DNA from: Pseudomonas quercus
GTDB lineage: Bacteria; Pseudomonadota; Gammaproteobacteria; Pseudomonadales; Pseudomonadaceae
Assembly (NCBI RefSeq): GCF_012033695.1
Contig: NZ_JAAVJI010000010.1
Location: forward strand, 13,264 to 77,263
Length of the DNA: 64,000 nt
Reading direction: 5' to 3'
The position numbers were made by a program, and so were the translations under genes. Positions 25,940 to 35,482 of the stretch are shown here, one piece after another. Within the stretch, counting starts at the first letter, position 1. Each line of letters begins with the position of its first letter. The notes beneath the pieces are model-generated. The model was not told where the DNA came from. It searched no databases and was given only the letters and a program-made list of their open reading frames with translations.

Positions 25940-27151
25940 TTATGACAGCAGCCGATCCTCGACGCCGAGCAGGTACAACACCCCTTCCAACCCTAGCGTA
26001 GATATCGAGTGCCTGGCCGAGGCCTTTACCAACGGCTTGGCACGGAAGGCGACGCCCAGGCCTGCCAGCGCTAGCATGGGCAGGTCGTTGGCGCCATCAC
26101 CCACAGCGATGGTCTGCTCCAGGCTGACGCCCTCCCGCGCTGCCAGCTCACGTAGCAGTTCGGCCTTGCGCTGGGCATCCACAATGGGTTCCACCGCCAC
26201 ACCGGTGCATTTGCCATCTTCTACCTGCAGCTCGTTCGCGTACACGTAGTCGATGCCGAGCCGTGCTTGCACTTGACGCGCAAAATAGGTGAACCCGCCC
26301 GACAAGATCGCCGTTTTGTAGCCCAGCCGACGCAACCCGGCAAACAAGGCCTCCGCCCCGTCGGTTAAACGCAGGCCGGCACCGATCTCGTCCAGCACGC
26401 TTACATCCAGCCCCTTGAGCAAGGCCATGCGCTCCTTGAAGCTGGCACGAAAATCCAGCTCCCCGCGCATGGCACGCTCCGTGATTTCCGACACGCGCTC
26501 GCCTACGCCATAGGCCTTGGCCAGCTCGTCGATCACTTCGGCCTGAATCAGGGTTGAATCCATATCGAAAACGGCAAGGCGCCGATGGCGACGGTTCAGG
26601 TCATCCGCCTGCAAGGCAATGTCCACACCCAGGTCGCGCGCGGCGTCCAGCAGCTCGGCGCGCAGGGCTTGGGCATCATGAGCAACGCCTTTAAGAAGAA
26701 TGTCCACGCAGCCATGGGTAGCGGGTGCCTGGCTATCAAGGTAAGCAGGCCCTGACAAGCGGTCTATGCGGTCCACTTCCAACCCGTGCCGGTTCGCAAT
26801 GCCCGTGACCCGATGCACGTGGTCGGCACTCAGGCCGTGAGTAAGCAGGCTAAGCACATACCGGGGCGCACGTTGTGCAAGCGCCCAGTGCTCGTAGGCA
26901 GGCAGGTCCAGTGGCTGAAGGCGAACAGTAACATCCAGGGTGGCGTAGGCGGTTTTCACCCGTTCCAGAAGCGCTTCGGAGGACACCCCAGGGGCCTGCT
27001 CAAGCATCACGGCCAGGTTGAGCGTGCCATGAATCACAGCCTGGCTGATGTCCAGCAGGCTGGCACCGCCTTCCGCCAGCACACCCACCAGCGCAGCACT
27101 TAGCCCTGGCCGATCCACGCCAGTGATGTTGATCAGGACGAATTCGCGCAC
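25940..27151 (-). CDS. serB: Phosphoserine phosphatase SerB
   Basis: Last step of serine synthesis (phosphoserine to serine). 403 residues, the long form with two N-terminal ACT-like domains (about 1-75 and 95-165) and a C-terminal HAD phosphatase. HAD motif I is FDMDSTL (nucleophile Asp196, acid Asp198), motif II falls in AILSGGF and motif IV in VGDGANDLPML. Divergent from ahpA, as in other pseudomonads. Confidence 0.94.
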   Translation of the reverse strand: MREFVLINITGVDRPGLSAALVGVLAEGGASLLDISQAVIHGTLNLAVMLEQAPGVSSEALLERVKTAYATLDVTVRLQPLDLPAYEHWALAQRAPRYVLSLLTHGLSADHVHRVTGIANRHGLEVDRIDRLSGPAYLDSQAPATHGCVDILLKGVAHDAQALRAELLDAARDLGVDIALQADDLNRRHRRLAVFDMDSTLIQAEVIDELAKAYGVGERVSEITERAMRGELDFRASFKERMALLKGLDVSVLDEIGAGLRLTDGAEALFAGLRRLGYKTAILSGGFTYFARQVQARLGIDYVYANELQVEDGKCTGVAVEPIVDAQRKAELLRELAAREGVSLEQTIAVGDGANDLPMLALAGLGVAFRAKPLVKASARHSISTLGLEGVLYLLGVEDRLLS

Positions 27152-27272
27152 GGCCTACCTCGGTTTTGGCAAAAAAAGCGCATTCTAACCAGTTTCCAGG
27201 GCTGGCGCGCTTTGAACACCAGGGGTCGGTCGTTATACTGCGCAGCACTTTCAGCCTCAGGAGCCGAGCGCA

Positions 27273-28787
27273 GTGAACCGGCCCACGCCCGTTAAAAACG
27301 ATAATTTCTTCCTGCTGATCTTTCGGTCCTTGCGCCATCGCCGCTCACCGATCGCGCTGCGTATCGCTATCCACAACATCGTTCTGGTGGCAGTTGCCCT
27401 GCTGATCTACGCCGGGGTGATGGGGTTGCAGTTCAAGCAGGCCATGCATGACCAGGCCGATGCCCTAGGTCAAAGCCTCACCACACAAACTGCCGTGTCT
27501 GCGACCGAGTTGCTGGTGTCCAATGACATCCTCAGCCTCAATGTGTTGCTGAACAACCTGGTTAAAAACCCGCTGGTGGCCCATGCGGCCATCTACAGCG
27601 GAGACAACCGGGTGGTCGCCGAGGCGGGGCAGAAACCCAAGCCTGGCCTGCTGACGCTTTCAGGCGGCCTGTACGAGAAAAAACTGTCGTTCCAGGACGT
27701 CAGCACCGGCACGCTGCAGGTCAGCCTCAACATGGAGCAGTTCCAACAGCCCATGGCCATTAGCCTGCAAAGCATGGGCATTCTGTGCCTTATCCTGCTG
27801 GTACTGACCCTGGTCATCAGCCTTCGCCTGGGCCGGAACCTCACCACGCCCCTGCTGCAATTGCGTGTATGGCTGCGGCAGATCGACCATTACACCCCGG
27901 CAACCGAACGCCAGGATGAAATCGGCGATGTGGCGCGGGACCTTCACGACAAGTACGCCCCAGACCCACCCATTGAGCCAGTGCCTGAAGCCTTCGACGA
28001 CGAAGAAGATGCAGCGCCGGCCTTTGCGCCCTTTACCGGGGCAGCTGCCAAGCCTGCACCTGTGACTGTGCCGGTTGGCCGCCGTGTATTGGCTGATGAG
28101 GACGAAGAGGACGACGACGCCTTCGCCGACCTGGGAGACTTTTCAGTGCCAGGCCCAGGCCCTGCCACCGTGCCCATGGCACCAGTTGCGCCTGCAGCCC
28201 CTGCTGTACCTCAGTACAGCGTGGTGCTGGCCGTTCAACTGGGTTCCCAGGAGCAGTTGCGTCGCTTGCCAAAGGCCCGCCTGGATGAGCTGACAGAGCG
28301 TTACCGCACCTTCCTGAACCAGGCCTCATCGCTGTATCAGGGGCATGTGCACAACCTGTCCGATGGTAGCAGCCTGGTGCTGTTCCACACGAATGACAGT
28401 GGTGAAGACTACCTGACCAATGCCATTTGCTGCGGTGAGCTGCTGCGGGCGCTGGGTCATGAGTTGCAGATCGAAGTGGCGGACAGCGGCATTACGCTTC
28501 AGCTTCAACTAGGCCTGGCCTTGGCCGATGAACTTCATGGAATGGACGACGCTTCCGTAGCTATGTCCGAGCCGACGCGTACAGCACTGGCCCTGTCGCA
28601 ACACAGCCGCAACCTGCTGTTGGTGGAGCGCGGGGTCAATGATGACCAACTGATCCGCCAGCGTGCACGTATTCGCCCCATTGCCAGCCCTGAGGGCGCG
28701 TCGTGCGTAGAGCGGCTGCTGGAGCCTTACCCGTCGTTGCTGGAGCGTCAACTGGCACGGATAGCGGATCGGCGGACGCGGTTGTAA
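27273..28787 (+). CDS. Membrane protein AhpA-like (YtjB/Smp-related)
   Basis: Inner-membrane protein of 504 residues with a GTG start. Two hydrophobic segments (about 28-50 and 158-178) bracket a periplasmic sensor-like domain; a HAMP-like stretch follows. Residues ~220-310 are a very acidic and Pro/Ala-rich linker (DDEEDAAP, DEDEEDDDAF). The C-terminal ~200 residues form a soluble domain whose pattern (LSDGSSLVLF, AICCGELL, LQLQLGLALADEL) vaguely recalls a degenerate nucleotide-cyclase fold. It matches the conserved gene divergent from serB in pseudomonads. Precise function unknown. Confidence 0.75.
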   Translation: MNRPTPVKNDNFFLLIFRSLRHRRSPIALRIAIHNIVLVAVALLIYAGVMGLQFKQAMHDQADALGQSLTTQTAVSATELLVSNDILSLNVLLNNLVKNPLVAHAAIYSGDNRVVAEAGQKPKPGLLTLSGGLYEKKLSFQDVSTGTLQVSLNMEQFQQPMAISLQSMGILCLILLVLTLVISLRLGRNLTTPLLQLRVWLRQIDHYTPATERQDEIGDVARDLHDKYAPDPPIEPVPEAFDDEEDAAPAFAPFTGAAAKPAPVTVPVGRRVLADEDEEDDDAFADLGDFSVPGPGPATVPMAPVAPAAPAVPQYSVVLAVQLGSQEQLRRLPKARLDELTERYRTFLNQASSLYQGHVHNLSDGSSLVLFHTNDSGEDYLTNAICCGELLRALGHELQIEVADSGITLQLQLGLALADELHGMDDASVAMSEPTRTALALSQHSRNLLLVERGVNDDQLIRQRARIRPIASPEGASCVERLLEPYPSLLERQLARIADRRTRL

Positions 28788-28796
28788 TAGCTGCTT

Positions 28797-28851
28797 GCGG
28801 GCTCCTGTACTTCGCCAAATTAGGCAAGAGCAGAGCCCGCGAGGCTTTTTT
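28797..28851 (+). terminator. Intrinsic terminator after ahpA-like gene
   Basis: GCGGGCTC pairs with GAGCCCGC across a 28-base loop, then GAGGC and six T. It begins 10 bp after the stop codon. Confidence 0.75.
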
Positions 28852-28868
28852 AAAGTTGCCTTTTCTTA

Positions 28869-29546
28869 GGCTCTGTACGAAATTAATCGATACCACTTTA
28901 ACTAGCACCTACGCACACAATTAGTAGAGTTCACGTCCGTCAGGGAAGCATCCCTGATGGTGAAACGCTACGAAATTGCCGACGAATTCTGAGCTTTTGT
29001 CGAAGACCTTTTCTCTGCGCCGCGATACAACCGGCGCCCTCGGGCTGATGATCGCTTGATGCTCAAGGGCATCCTCTGGGTGCTCTACTTGGGCGCTGCC
29101 TGGCGAGATATGCCCGAACGTTTTGGTCCTTGGTCGACGGTCTATCCATCCTTCGTGACTGGCGAGATTCAGACATCTGACCAGGTGCTAAAACGCCTGC
29201 ATGTACGGCTCAGCGAAAAGAGGCTGATTGATGTGCAGACGTGGATGACTGACTCCACGGCAGGACAACGCCACCAAGCCGCCAGCGGCGCCGAGGCCAG
29301 TACTGCGACCACTACGGCATGCAGCCAGTGATCCCACTCCAGACCATGAAGCGCAAGCCCCGCCCTAGAATGTCTCGCCTATTCGACAAGCCCAAATAGG
29401 CTCAGCGCAACATCATTGAAGGATGTTCGGCTGGCTGAAGGAAAACCGCCGTATCATCACTTGCTACGGCAGGTTGGCAAAGAGCTTTTCAGCAATGGTT
29501 TCACTCGCTTGCTCGCTAAGCCGTTTGCGATAGTCCATTTCATAAA
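28869..29546 (+). pseudogene. Degraded IS5-family transposase element
   Basis: A left terminal repeat typical of IS5-type elements (GGCTCTGTACGAAAT) starts at 28869. A transposase begins at ATG 28957 (MVKRYEIADEF), hits a TGA at 28990, then continues in frame with LMLKGILWVLYLGAAWRDMPERFGPWSTVY-type sequence and RLIDVQTWMTDSTA to about 29260. After that the frame shifts and a large central part is missing. Pieces of the C-terminal end (MKRKPRPRMSRLFD and a WLKENRRIIT-like segment near 29424-29460) remain to about 29546. No right terminal repeat was found. The element is dead and lies exactly at the wbpM end of the O-antigen cluster. Confidence 0.8.
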
Positions 29547-29565
29547 AGCTCAGTAAAGATAGGCG

Positions 29566-31572
29566 TTAGAGTGTCTGATTACGCTGTTGATGCATCCAGT
29601 CGACGATTTCGCCATCGGGCGCGTAGCCACTAACGGTTTCTCGAAGTAATTTACGCACCTTGTCGTAATCGTCGCTCCCCACTGCGCTGACTAACTCCGC
29701 GAGCTTCTCTTTTAACACTTCCCATGACAAGTAATCTTCGTGGGCGCTCATGATCATCGGATGGCCCGTAGTCGCCACGTTTTCGCCGATCAATAACTCT
29801 TCATAGAGCTTCTCACCGGGTCGCAGGCCGGTGAACTCTATGGCAATATCGCCATGTGGGTTCTTGTCCGAGCGTACGCTCAGCCCAGACAAATGCACCA
29901 TTTTCTCTGCCAGTTCAACGATCTTTACTGGCTCGCCCATATCCAGCACAAATACGTCCCCACCCAAGCCCATCGAGCCAGCCTGGATAACTAACTGAGC
30001 GGCCTCCGGAATGGTCATGAAGTAGCGCGTAATTTTGGGATGCGTAACTGTAATAGGCCCGCCCGACTTTATCTGTTTGTGGAATAGTGGAATCACTGAG
30101 CCAGAGGAACCTAAAACATTACCAAAACGTACCATAGTGAACCGGGTTTTATTGACTCTAGGTACGTTGCTGCCATCTTTGAACATAACTGGGCCGAGTT
30201 CACTACTGAGCGCCTGCAGGACCAGCTCCGCAAGCCGCTTGGTGCTGCCCATAACGTTGGTTGGGCGTACTGCTTTGTCGGTGGAGATCAGCACGAAATT
30301 CGCTACACCGGCCTTGATTGCTGCTTGTGCAGTATTCAATGTACCTACAACGTTATTTAGTACGCCCTCGGCAATATTGTGTTCCACCATGGGTACATGC
30401 TTGTAAGCCGCTGCATGATAAACAGTATTGACGTCCCAGGTTTTCATGACATTTAGCAACTTAACTTCGTCGCGCACTGACCCCAGAATCGGCAACACGC
30501 GCACGGGCAGCGACTCGCGTGACACTCGTTGCTCCAGCTCGGACAGGATCGTGTAGAGATTGAACTCACTGTGCTCGAACAAAAGCAGCGCCTTAGGCTT
30601 TAGCATCAGGATCTGGCGGCACAGCTCCGAGCCAATTGACCCGCCTGCACCGGTAACCAGTACAGCCTGCCCAGCGATACAGCGCTCCAGCAAATGTTCT
30701 TGAGCCGGGACAGCATCGCGCCCCAGCAGATCGGCGATGTCAACCTCTTGAATATCATCGACTTTCACCCGGCCGCTGGCCAAGTCCATGAAGCCTGGAA
30801 CGCTGCGAACATGCAAAGGGTATTTTTCAAGCAACTCCAATATTTCACGCCGACGCGTGCGACTTGAGGATGGGATAGCCAACAGAATCTCTTGGGCACC
30901 CGTTGCGTCGATCATTCTCTGGATATGCCTGGCCTTATAAACCTGCAGGCCGGAAATCACTCGCCCAGCAATGCCGGAATCATCATCGATAAACGCAACC
31001 GGCCTCATCACGCGGCCCATGCGAAGCGCGGCGACCAATTGGTTACCTGCCGCACCCGCGCCATAAATGGCGACGCGGGGAAGGCCATTATCGCGCCGCG
31101 TGAAGGGCACATGCTGCGCAGCGGTGAACCAATCACCAAGAAAATACTGGCGCATGATCAGGCGCAGACCACCGATCATGATCATGCTCAGCCACCAGTA
31201 ATTGAACAGAATGGAGCGCGGGATCACTACTTCATGGTTGCTGTACGCGTAAACCACCGCACCCAAAATAAGTGTCGAGAGGCTTACCGCCTTGAAGATG
31301 GTGATCAGGGCGTCATTGCCGAAATAGCGCATCACTGCCCGATACATGCCAAAACGAATGAACAACGGGATAGCAATGACTGGCGCGGCGATGAACAGCC
31401 ACAGATGCTGGCCTATCGGGTTAAACATGTCATCTAGCCCAAGGCGCACGAGAAACGCTAGCCACATGGCAAACCAGACCAGTAGCAGGTCCGCTACCAC
31501 TTGTAAAAGCCGCTTCTTGCTACGTGGCAAGGCTAGCAAACTCGCCCGAACCTGATTCATCAAACTTTCCAT
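29566..31572 (-). CDS. wbpM: Nucleotide-sugar 4,6-dehydratase WbpM-like
   Basis: Membrane-bound UDP-GlcNAc 4,6-dehydratase (FlaA1/PglF/WbpM group), 668 residues, close to the 665 of P. aeruginosa WbpM. Four hydrophobic segments occupy about 20-140. A first, regulatory-looking Rossmann domain (RVAIYGAGAAGNQL, 166-179) and the catalytic SDR domain (VLVTGAGGSIGSE, 304-316) follow. The catalytic triad Tyr is replaced by Met441, with Lys445 (NVMGSTKR), as in WbpM. It makes UDP-4-keto-6-deoxy-GlcNAc for O-unit initiation. Start at Met1 or Met5 is uncertain. Last gene of the cluster. Confidence 0.92.
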   Translation of the reverse strand: MESLMNQVRASLLALPRSKKRLLQVVADLLLVWFAMWLAFLVRLGLDDMFNPIGQHLWLFIAAPVIAIPLFIRFGMYRAVMRYFGNDALITIFKAVSLSTLILGAVVYAYSNHEVVIPRSILFNYWWLSMIMIGGLRLIMRQYFLGDWFTAAQHVPFTRRDNGLPRVAIYGAGAAGNQLVAALRMGRVMRPVAFIDDDSGIAGRVISGLQVYKARHIQRMIDATGAQEILLAIPSSSRTRRREILELLEKYPLHVRSVPGFMDLASGRVKVDDIQEVDIADLLGRDAVPAQEHLLERCIAGQAVLVTGAGGSIGSELCRQILMLKPKALLLFEHSEFNLYTILSELEQRVSRESLPVRVLPILGSVRDEVKLLNVMKTWDVNTVYHAAAYKHVPMVEHNIAEGVLNNVVGTLNTAQAAIKAGVANFVLISTDKAVRPTNVMGSTKRLAELVLQALSSELGPVMFKDGSNVPRVNKTRFTMVRFGNVLGSSGSVIPLFHKQIKSGGPITVTHPKITRYFMTIPEAAQLVIQAGSMGLGGDVFVLDMGEPVKIVELAEKMVHLSGLSVRSDKNPHGDIAIEFTGLRPGEKLYEELLIGENVATTGHPMIMSAHEDYLSWEVLKEKLAELVSAVGSDDYDKVRKLLRETVSGYAPDGEIVDWMHQQRNQTL

Positions 31573-31636
31573 CTTTTGATTCCATCTCTACTGGCAGACC
31601 CGAACCCGGCTCTGTTTTGCATTGATTGCCCTTCGG

Positions 31637-32656
31637 TCAAACAGTTTCTTCCAGCTGCCCAGCATTGTACTTGACGGCCAGTAGTACCAACGGAAGGTAG
31701 GCGAGCATAAGCCCTACAGCGCTATCCATATACTGCAAACCTACACCGATGGCCAGCGGCAGCAACCACACGACATTGATGACCACCACTGCAAGGGTAA
31801 CGGGCTTGTGCTTGCCATGCAGGCGCGACGCGAACTGGTAGCCGTGGCTGCGATGAGCCTCATAGACCTTGTCCCCACGCACCAGCCGACGAATCAGGGT
31901 AAAGGTCGCATCCACCACGAACACGCCCAGCAGGATCAACCACGCAAAGAGAAACGCCGAACCCGCCCAGGCAGCCTGAAGAGACAAACAGCCCAGAATG
32001 ATGCCCAAAAATCCGCTGCCGGCATCGCCCATGAAAATTTTGGCCGGAGGGAAGTTCCAGCTCAGGAACCCCGCCACGGCCATAGCCAGAAACAGCGGCG
32101 CGTAGATCAGTTGCTCATGCCCAGTGAGCCAGTAGATCAAACACGCCCCAAGGCAAGCACACATGGCTTCAACACTGGCGATACCGTCAATGCCGTCCAT
32201 GAAGTTGTACAGGTTGAGCATCCACACCAGATAAAAGGCAGCCGCCATCGCTCCCAGCCAGCCAAGGTCAACGGTAAAACCGAACATCGTCAGCGGCGCA
32301 AGCCCACCGAGCCAGAACAGAGCCCACACCGCCGCCAGAAAATGCCCCAGCAACCGCCAGCGCGCTGCGATATGGCCGTGATCATCCATAAAACCTATAA
32401 CCGCGATGAGTGTGCCTGCGCCAAGGTAACCTACAAGCACGGGCCAGGTTTCCAGACCGAGCAAGCCCAGCGCAAGAAGTGCCAGCAGGAATACAATAAC
32501 AATCGCGACACCTCCACCTCTTGGGGTAGGAATGGAGTGAGAGCTGCGGGCGTTGGGAATGTCGATGATGCTGCGTTTGAGTGCATACAGGCGCAACAAT
32601 GCTGTTAGACCGTATGACAAGAGCGTGATTAGGGGAAGCAGATACCAAAAGCTCAT
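31637..32656 (-). CDS. wbpL: Undecaprenyl-phosphate sugar-1-phosphate transferase WbpL-like
   Basis: Polytopic inner-membrane enzyme (339 residues, about ten hydrophobic segments) of the MraY/WecA glycosyltransferase 4 family that starts O-unit assembly on undecaprenyl phosphate, in P. aeruginosa with QuiNAc, FucNAc or GlcNAc-1-P. Motifs seen: SSHSIPTPRGGG near 40-51, FMDDHGH, NLYNFMDGIDGIAS (~150-163) and FMGDAGSGFLG. Its ATG overlaps the wbpV stop (ATGA). Confidence 0.92.
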   Translation of the reverse strand: MSFWYLLPLITLLSYGLTALLRLYALKRSIIDIPNARSSHSIPTPRGGGVAIVIVFLLALLALGLLGLETWPVLVGYLGAGTLIAVIGFMDDHGHIAARWRLLGHFLAAVWALFWLGGLAPLTMFGFTVDLGWLGAMAAAFYLVWMLNLYNFMDGIDGIASVEAMCACLGACLIYWLTGHEQLIYAPLFLAMAVAGFLSWNFPPAKIFMGDAGSGFLGIILGCLSLQAAWAGSAFLFAWLILLGVFVVDATFTLIRRLVRGDKVYEAHRSHGYQFASRLHGKHKPVTLAVVVINVVWLLPLAIGVGLQYMDSAVGLMLAYLPLVLLAVKYNAGQLEETV

Positions 32657-33621
32657 TTTACAAACTCGCTTAGGAAGTACTGGGCTGTTTCGTTCAGGGC
32701 ATGATCAACGGTTACCACAGGTTTCCATCCTAGTAACAAGCGTGCTTTGTCAGTGCTCACCTGCAATGAACCACACAAGCGCTGGGACAAGGATTTTTTC
32801 CCTAGTAGATTAGCCGTGCCTGCAAGCATCCAAGCTGGCACGGGCAAAAGCCGTGCTGGTCGGTGTAGCGCTTGTCCAAGCTTGTACAGCAGCTCGGTAG
32901 TGGACACATCGTGGCCGTCGCTGATCAAAAAGGTTTCAGAAGCGGCCGCTGGATGAACCGAGCACAAGCGGATGAAACTGACCAGGTTGTCCAAGGCGAC
33001 AAGGCTACGCCTGTTGTGAAGGGTACCAAACGGCAGTGGTACGCCTTTGCGCAGCCAATTCATCATGCTTGCAAAGTTTGCCCTGACGCCGGGGCCGTAG
33101 ACCAAGACAGGACGAATGATCACCACTTCAAGCCCCGTTTCGGCGGCAATGGCTTTAAGCCCCTCTTCTGCTTCCCATTTGGAAATGCCGTAAGGGTCCA
33201 CGGGGTTTGGGGTATCAGTTTCGCGATAAACTTTGCCAGGGGTGGTGCCCTCACCGTTCACCTTGACGGAACTGACAAACACAAACCGTTTCACTCCGGC
33301 CGCAGCCGCGCTACGCGCAAGCTGCAAAGTGTGGCCCACATTCACTCGCCGGAAGGCCGCAAGCGGGTCAGGGTCAGTGTCATTCATGATATGAACACGC
33401 GAAGCGAGATGAACAACAACGTGAACACCGGTCAAAGACGGGTGTTGGGCATCAATCGTTGAGAAGTCCTCCAGTACGCTGTAATGAGCATTGACTGGCG
33501 CGCCGTGGGGAGCAGCGCGCAGCAGGGTATGAACCTTGAAGGCCGAATCAGCCGCTAAATACTCGACTAGGCGCCTGCCAACGAAACCTGTGCTGCCCGT
33601 GACCAATAGCTGTGTATTCAT
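32653..33621 (-). CDS. wbpV: NAD-dependent sugar epimerase/reductase WbpV-like
   Basis: SDR-family enzyme of 322 residues, likely reducing the WbpM product to UDP-D-QuiNAc (or a 4-epimer). NAD site LVTGSTGFVGRRL at the N-terminus; catalytic region FVFVSSVKVNG and the YGISKWEAE motif giving Tyr-x-x-x-Lys. The start at 33621 is supported by an ATGA overlap with the stop of the upstream glycosyltransferase gene and a GTGAGG site; a longer frame upstream is ignored. wbpV-wbpL-wbpM order is common in Pseudomonas O-antigen clusters. Confidence 0.85.
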   Translation of the reverse strand: MNTQLLVTGSTGFVGRRLVEYLAADSAFKVHTLLRAAPHGAPVNAHYSVLEDFSTIDAQHPSLTGVHVVVHLASRVHIMNDTDPDPLAAFRRVNVGHTLQLARSAAAAGVKRFVFVSSVKVNGEGTTPGKVYRETDTPNPVDPYGISKWEAEEGLKAIAAETGLEVVIIRPVLVYGPGVRANFASMMNWLRKGVPLPFGTLHNRRSLVALDNLVSFIRLCSVHPAAASETFLISDGHDVSTTELLYKLGQALHRPARLLPVPAWMLAGTANLLGKKSLSQRLCGSLQVSTDKARLLLGWKPVVTVDHALNETAQYFLSEFVK

Positions 33622-34529
33622 TTTTTGTGCCTCACCAGCGCGAGGGCAATGCACAATGCCCCAAACACATACTTGTCCCGCAGCCTTCTACGACATTGAG
33701 AACTGTTTTTCGCCAATCGTAATAGCTGAAACCGGCCCAGACCACTCCAGCTTCGTACAAATGGGCTGTCACCCATGCCCACCAAGTTGGCAATCTTCGC
33801 AGCCTGGTTCAGATACCAGCCATCAAACACTTGAGCCAAACGGGCCTTGAAAGCCTTCGCGCCCTGGTTGACGCCCACTTGATTACTAGCGTGCTGCCGA
33901 TAACGCATTGAAGGCACATTATCAATATGCCAGCGATAACCATTGGCTCGGCTGAATGCGTAGAAATACCAGTCGTGCAGGGTGACAGCTTGTACCTCAG
34001 CAAAGTGGGCAGTCAGATGCCGCTGCATCGTGATAAATAATTCCCGAGTGAAAACATACGTGCACCCCGGACCCGCCGCTTCGAATAAAAAGTCGTAGGC
34101 TGCCTGAGGCTGGGACTTTACGACAGTCTTCTCAACTCCATTCGGCCAAAAGGCCTGAACGTCGCTAGAGTAGCCATCCACACGCGTGGCGTTCATGACA
34201 GTGACAGCACGGATGAGTTTGTCAGGGTGCCAGATGTCGTCCTGGTCAGCGAAGGAGAAATAGTCGTAGCCTGCAAGCGGTGCGTCATGCACCAGACGAA
34301 AGAAATTTCGCGCGGCGCCGCCAAAGCGCTCGCCTAACGGCAACACAACAACGCGTGGCTCACGTAAAGCCAGTGCTGTCGCCCATTCCTCAGTCCCGTC
34401 AGTAGACTTATCGACGTTGATCGCGATAGTCACTGACACTTCTTGCTGAGAAAGAATCGACTGGACCTGCTCTTCAATCCACTGCACACCGTTATAAGCA
34501 GCCAGCAGTACCAAAAAACGTGGTTGCAT
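33618..34529 (-). CDS. Glycosyltransferase family 2 (O-antigen)
   Basis: Cytoplasmic GT-A enzyme of 303 residues. N-terminal FLVLLAAYNGVQWIEEQVQSILSQ, nucleotide-sugar DxD-like site in YFSFADQDDIW (~90-100), and downstream LHDWYFYAF. The RfbN/WbbL-like pattern suggests transfer of a deoxyhexose such as rhamnose, but donor and linkage cannot be read from sequence. It ends in an ATGA overlap with wbpV. Confidence 0.88.
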   Translation of the reverse strand: MQPRFLVLLAAYNGVQWIEEQVQSILSQQEVSVTIAINVDKSTDGTEEWATALALREPRVVVLPLGERFGGAARNFFRLVHDAPLAGYDYFSFADQDDIWHPDKLIRAVTVMNATRVDGYSSDVQAFWPNGVEKTVVKSQPQAAYDFLFEAAGPGCTYVFTRELFITMQRHLTAHFAEVQAVTLHDWYFYAFSRANGYRWHIDNVPSMRYRQHASNQVGVNQGAKAFKARLAQVFDGWYLNQAAKIANLVGMGDSPFVRSWSGLGRFQLLRLAKNSSQCRRRLRDKYVFGALCIALALVRHKK

Positions 34530-34576
34530 AAACCTACCTTAATTCTGAGACCTCTCGGCCCAATACGAAACGGGTG

Positions 34577-35482
34577 TCAGTGCACCGGACCAAGACTCGC
34601 CTTGGCGCCATGGCGTACACCGCGAATCATCATGCTAAGCGACTTCTTGCGGTCGATATCAATGAAAAGATTCACTACAAAGCGAAGCATCAAGGCGGTC
34701 ATCATCCGCCGCTTCCAGAGCGCAGGCGTGTGCGCCATGCGGCAGACAGCCACCGTATTGCGAAAGAAAAAATAACGGCGTATAGGCGAATACCGGAAAA
34801 AACTCAGCCCGAGCAGTTTTACCGGGGGCGCATCAGACAGGGCATGGCCCATTTGGACGTTCAAGCAACCATACAAACTGTAGCCTTGATCACGGACTCG
34901 GAAACACCACTCTGTGTCGGTAAAGTCGACAAACATACCTTCGTCATACCTGATGCCCTGCTCCCAGGCCTGTATATCGACAAACATACCAGACGTGATG
35001 AGCGCATCTGCTTTCACCAAGCCATGCGCATTGTCGCTTTCAAATACCGGCTTGATCTTTCCGCCTACGGATGAATAAAACGGGAAATTGACTTCCTTAC
35101 CATCACGACGATCAAAGAAGGCCGGGCTGACAGCAATAGCTTTGTCGTCAAGACGCTTAGCGTCGTTCATCGCCTGATGCAAACGCTCGATGAGATCGGG
35201 TTGAGCGTGGCTGTCTTGGTCGAAGGTGACCATGTAACGCTTGCCCTGTTGTAAAGCTTTAGCAAAACCGACATTGAGGGCAAAACCCAGCCCTTTATTT
35301 TCCCCAAGAGGCAGATAGCAAATTCGTTCACGAAGATCGGGATCTGCGGCAAGGTAGCCCGCCCCCCCGCCATTATCCACGAGCAGCAGTAAATCCACCT
35401 GATTCAGCAGAGAGGCGAGCAACCTATCCAATACAGGCATTTCTGGGTGAAAGCTGACAACAACTGCTGCAACATCTTTCAT
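34577..35482 (-). CDS. Glycosyltransferase family 2, rhamnosyltransferase-like
   Basis: 301-residue GT2 enzyme starting AAVVVSFHPEMPVLDRLLASL, with the VDNGGG and MVTFDQDSHAQPDLI (DxD-like) motifs of the RfbF/WbbL rhamnosyltransferase group, and a C-terminal region that may touch the membrane (FFFRNTVAVCRM). The ATG overlaps the wzy stop. The donor sugar is not certain; no rmlC or rmlD lies in the window. Confidence 0.87.
   Translation of the reverse strand: MKDVAAVVVSFHPEMPVLDRLLASLLNQVDLLLLVDNGGGAGYLAADPDLRERICYLPLGENKGLGFALNVGFAKALQQGKRYMVTFDQDSHAQPDLIERLHQAMNDAKRLDDKAIAVSPAFFDRRDGKEVNFPFYSSVGGKIKPVFESDNAHGLVKADALITSGMFVDIQAWEQGIRYDEGMFVDFTDTEWCFRVRDQGYSLYGCLNVQMGHALSDAPPVKLLGLSFFRYSPIRRYFFFRNTVAVCRMAHTPALWKRRMMTALMLRFVVNLFIDIDRKKSLSMMIRGVRHGAKASLGPVH

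Noticed and set aside
29056..29331. Apparent intact 91-residue IS protein
   Set aside because: It is only the middle of a transposase with an upstream stop and a downstream frameshift, so annotated within the pseudogene.
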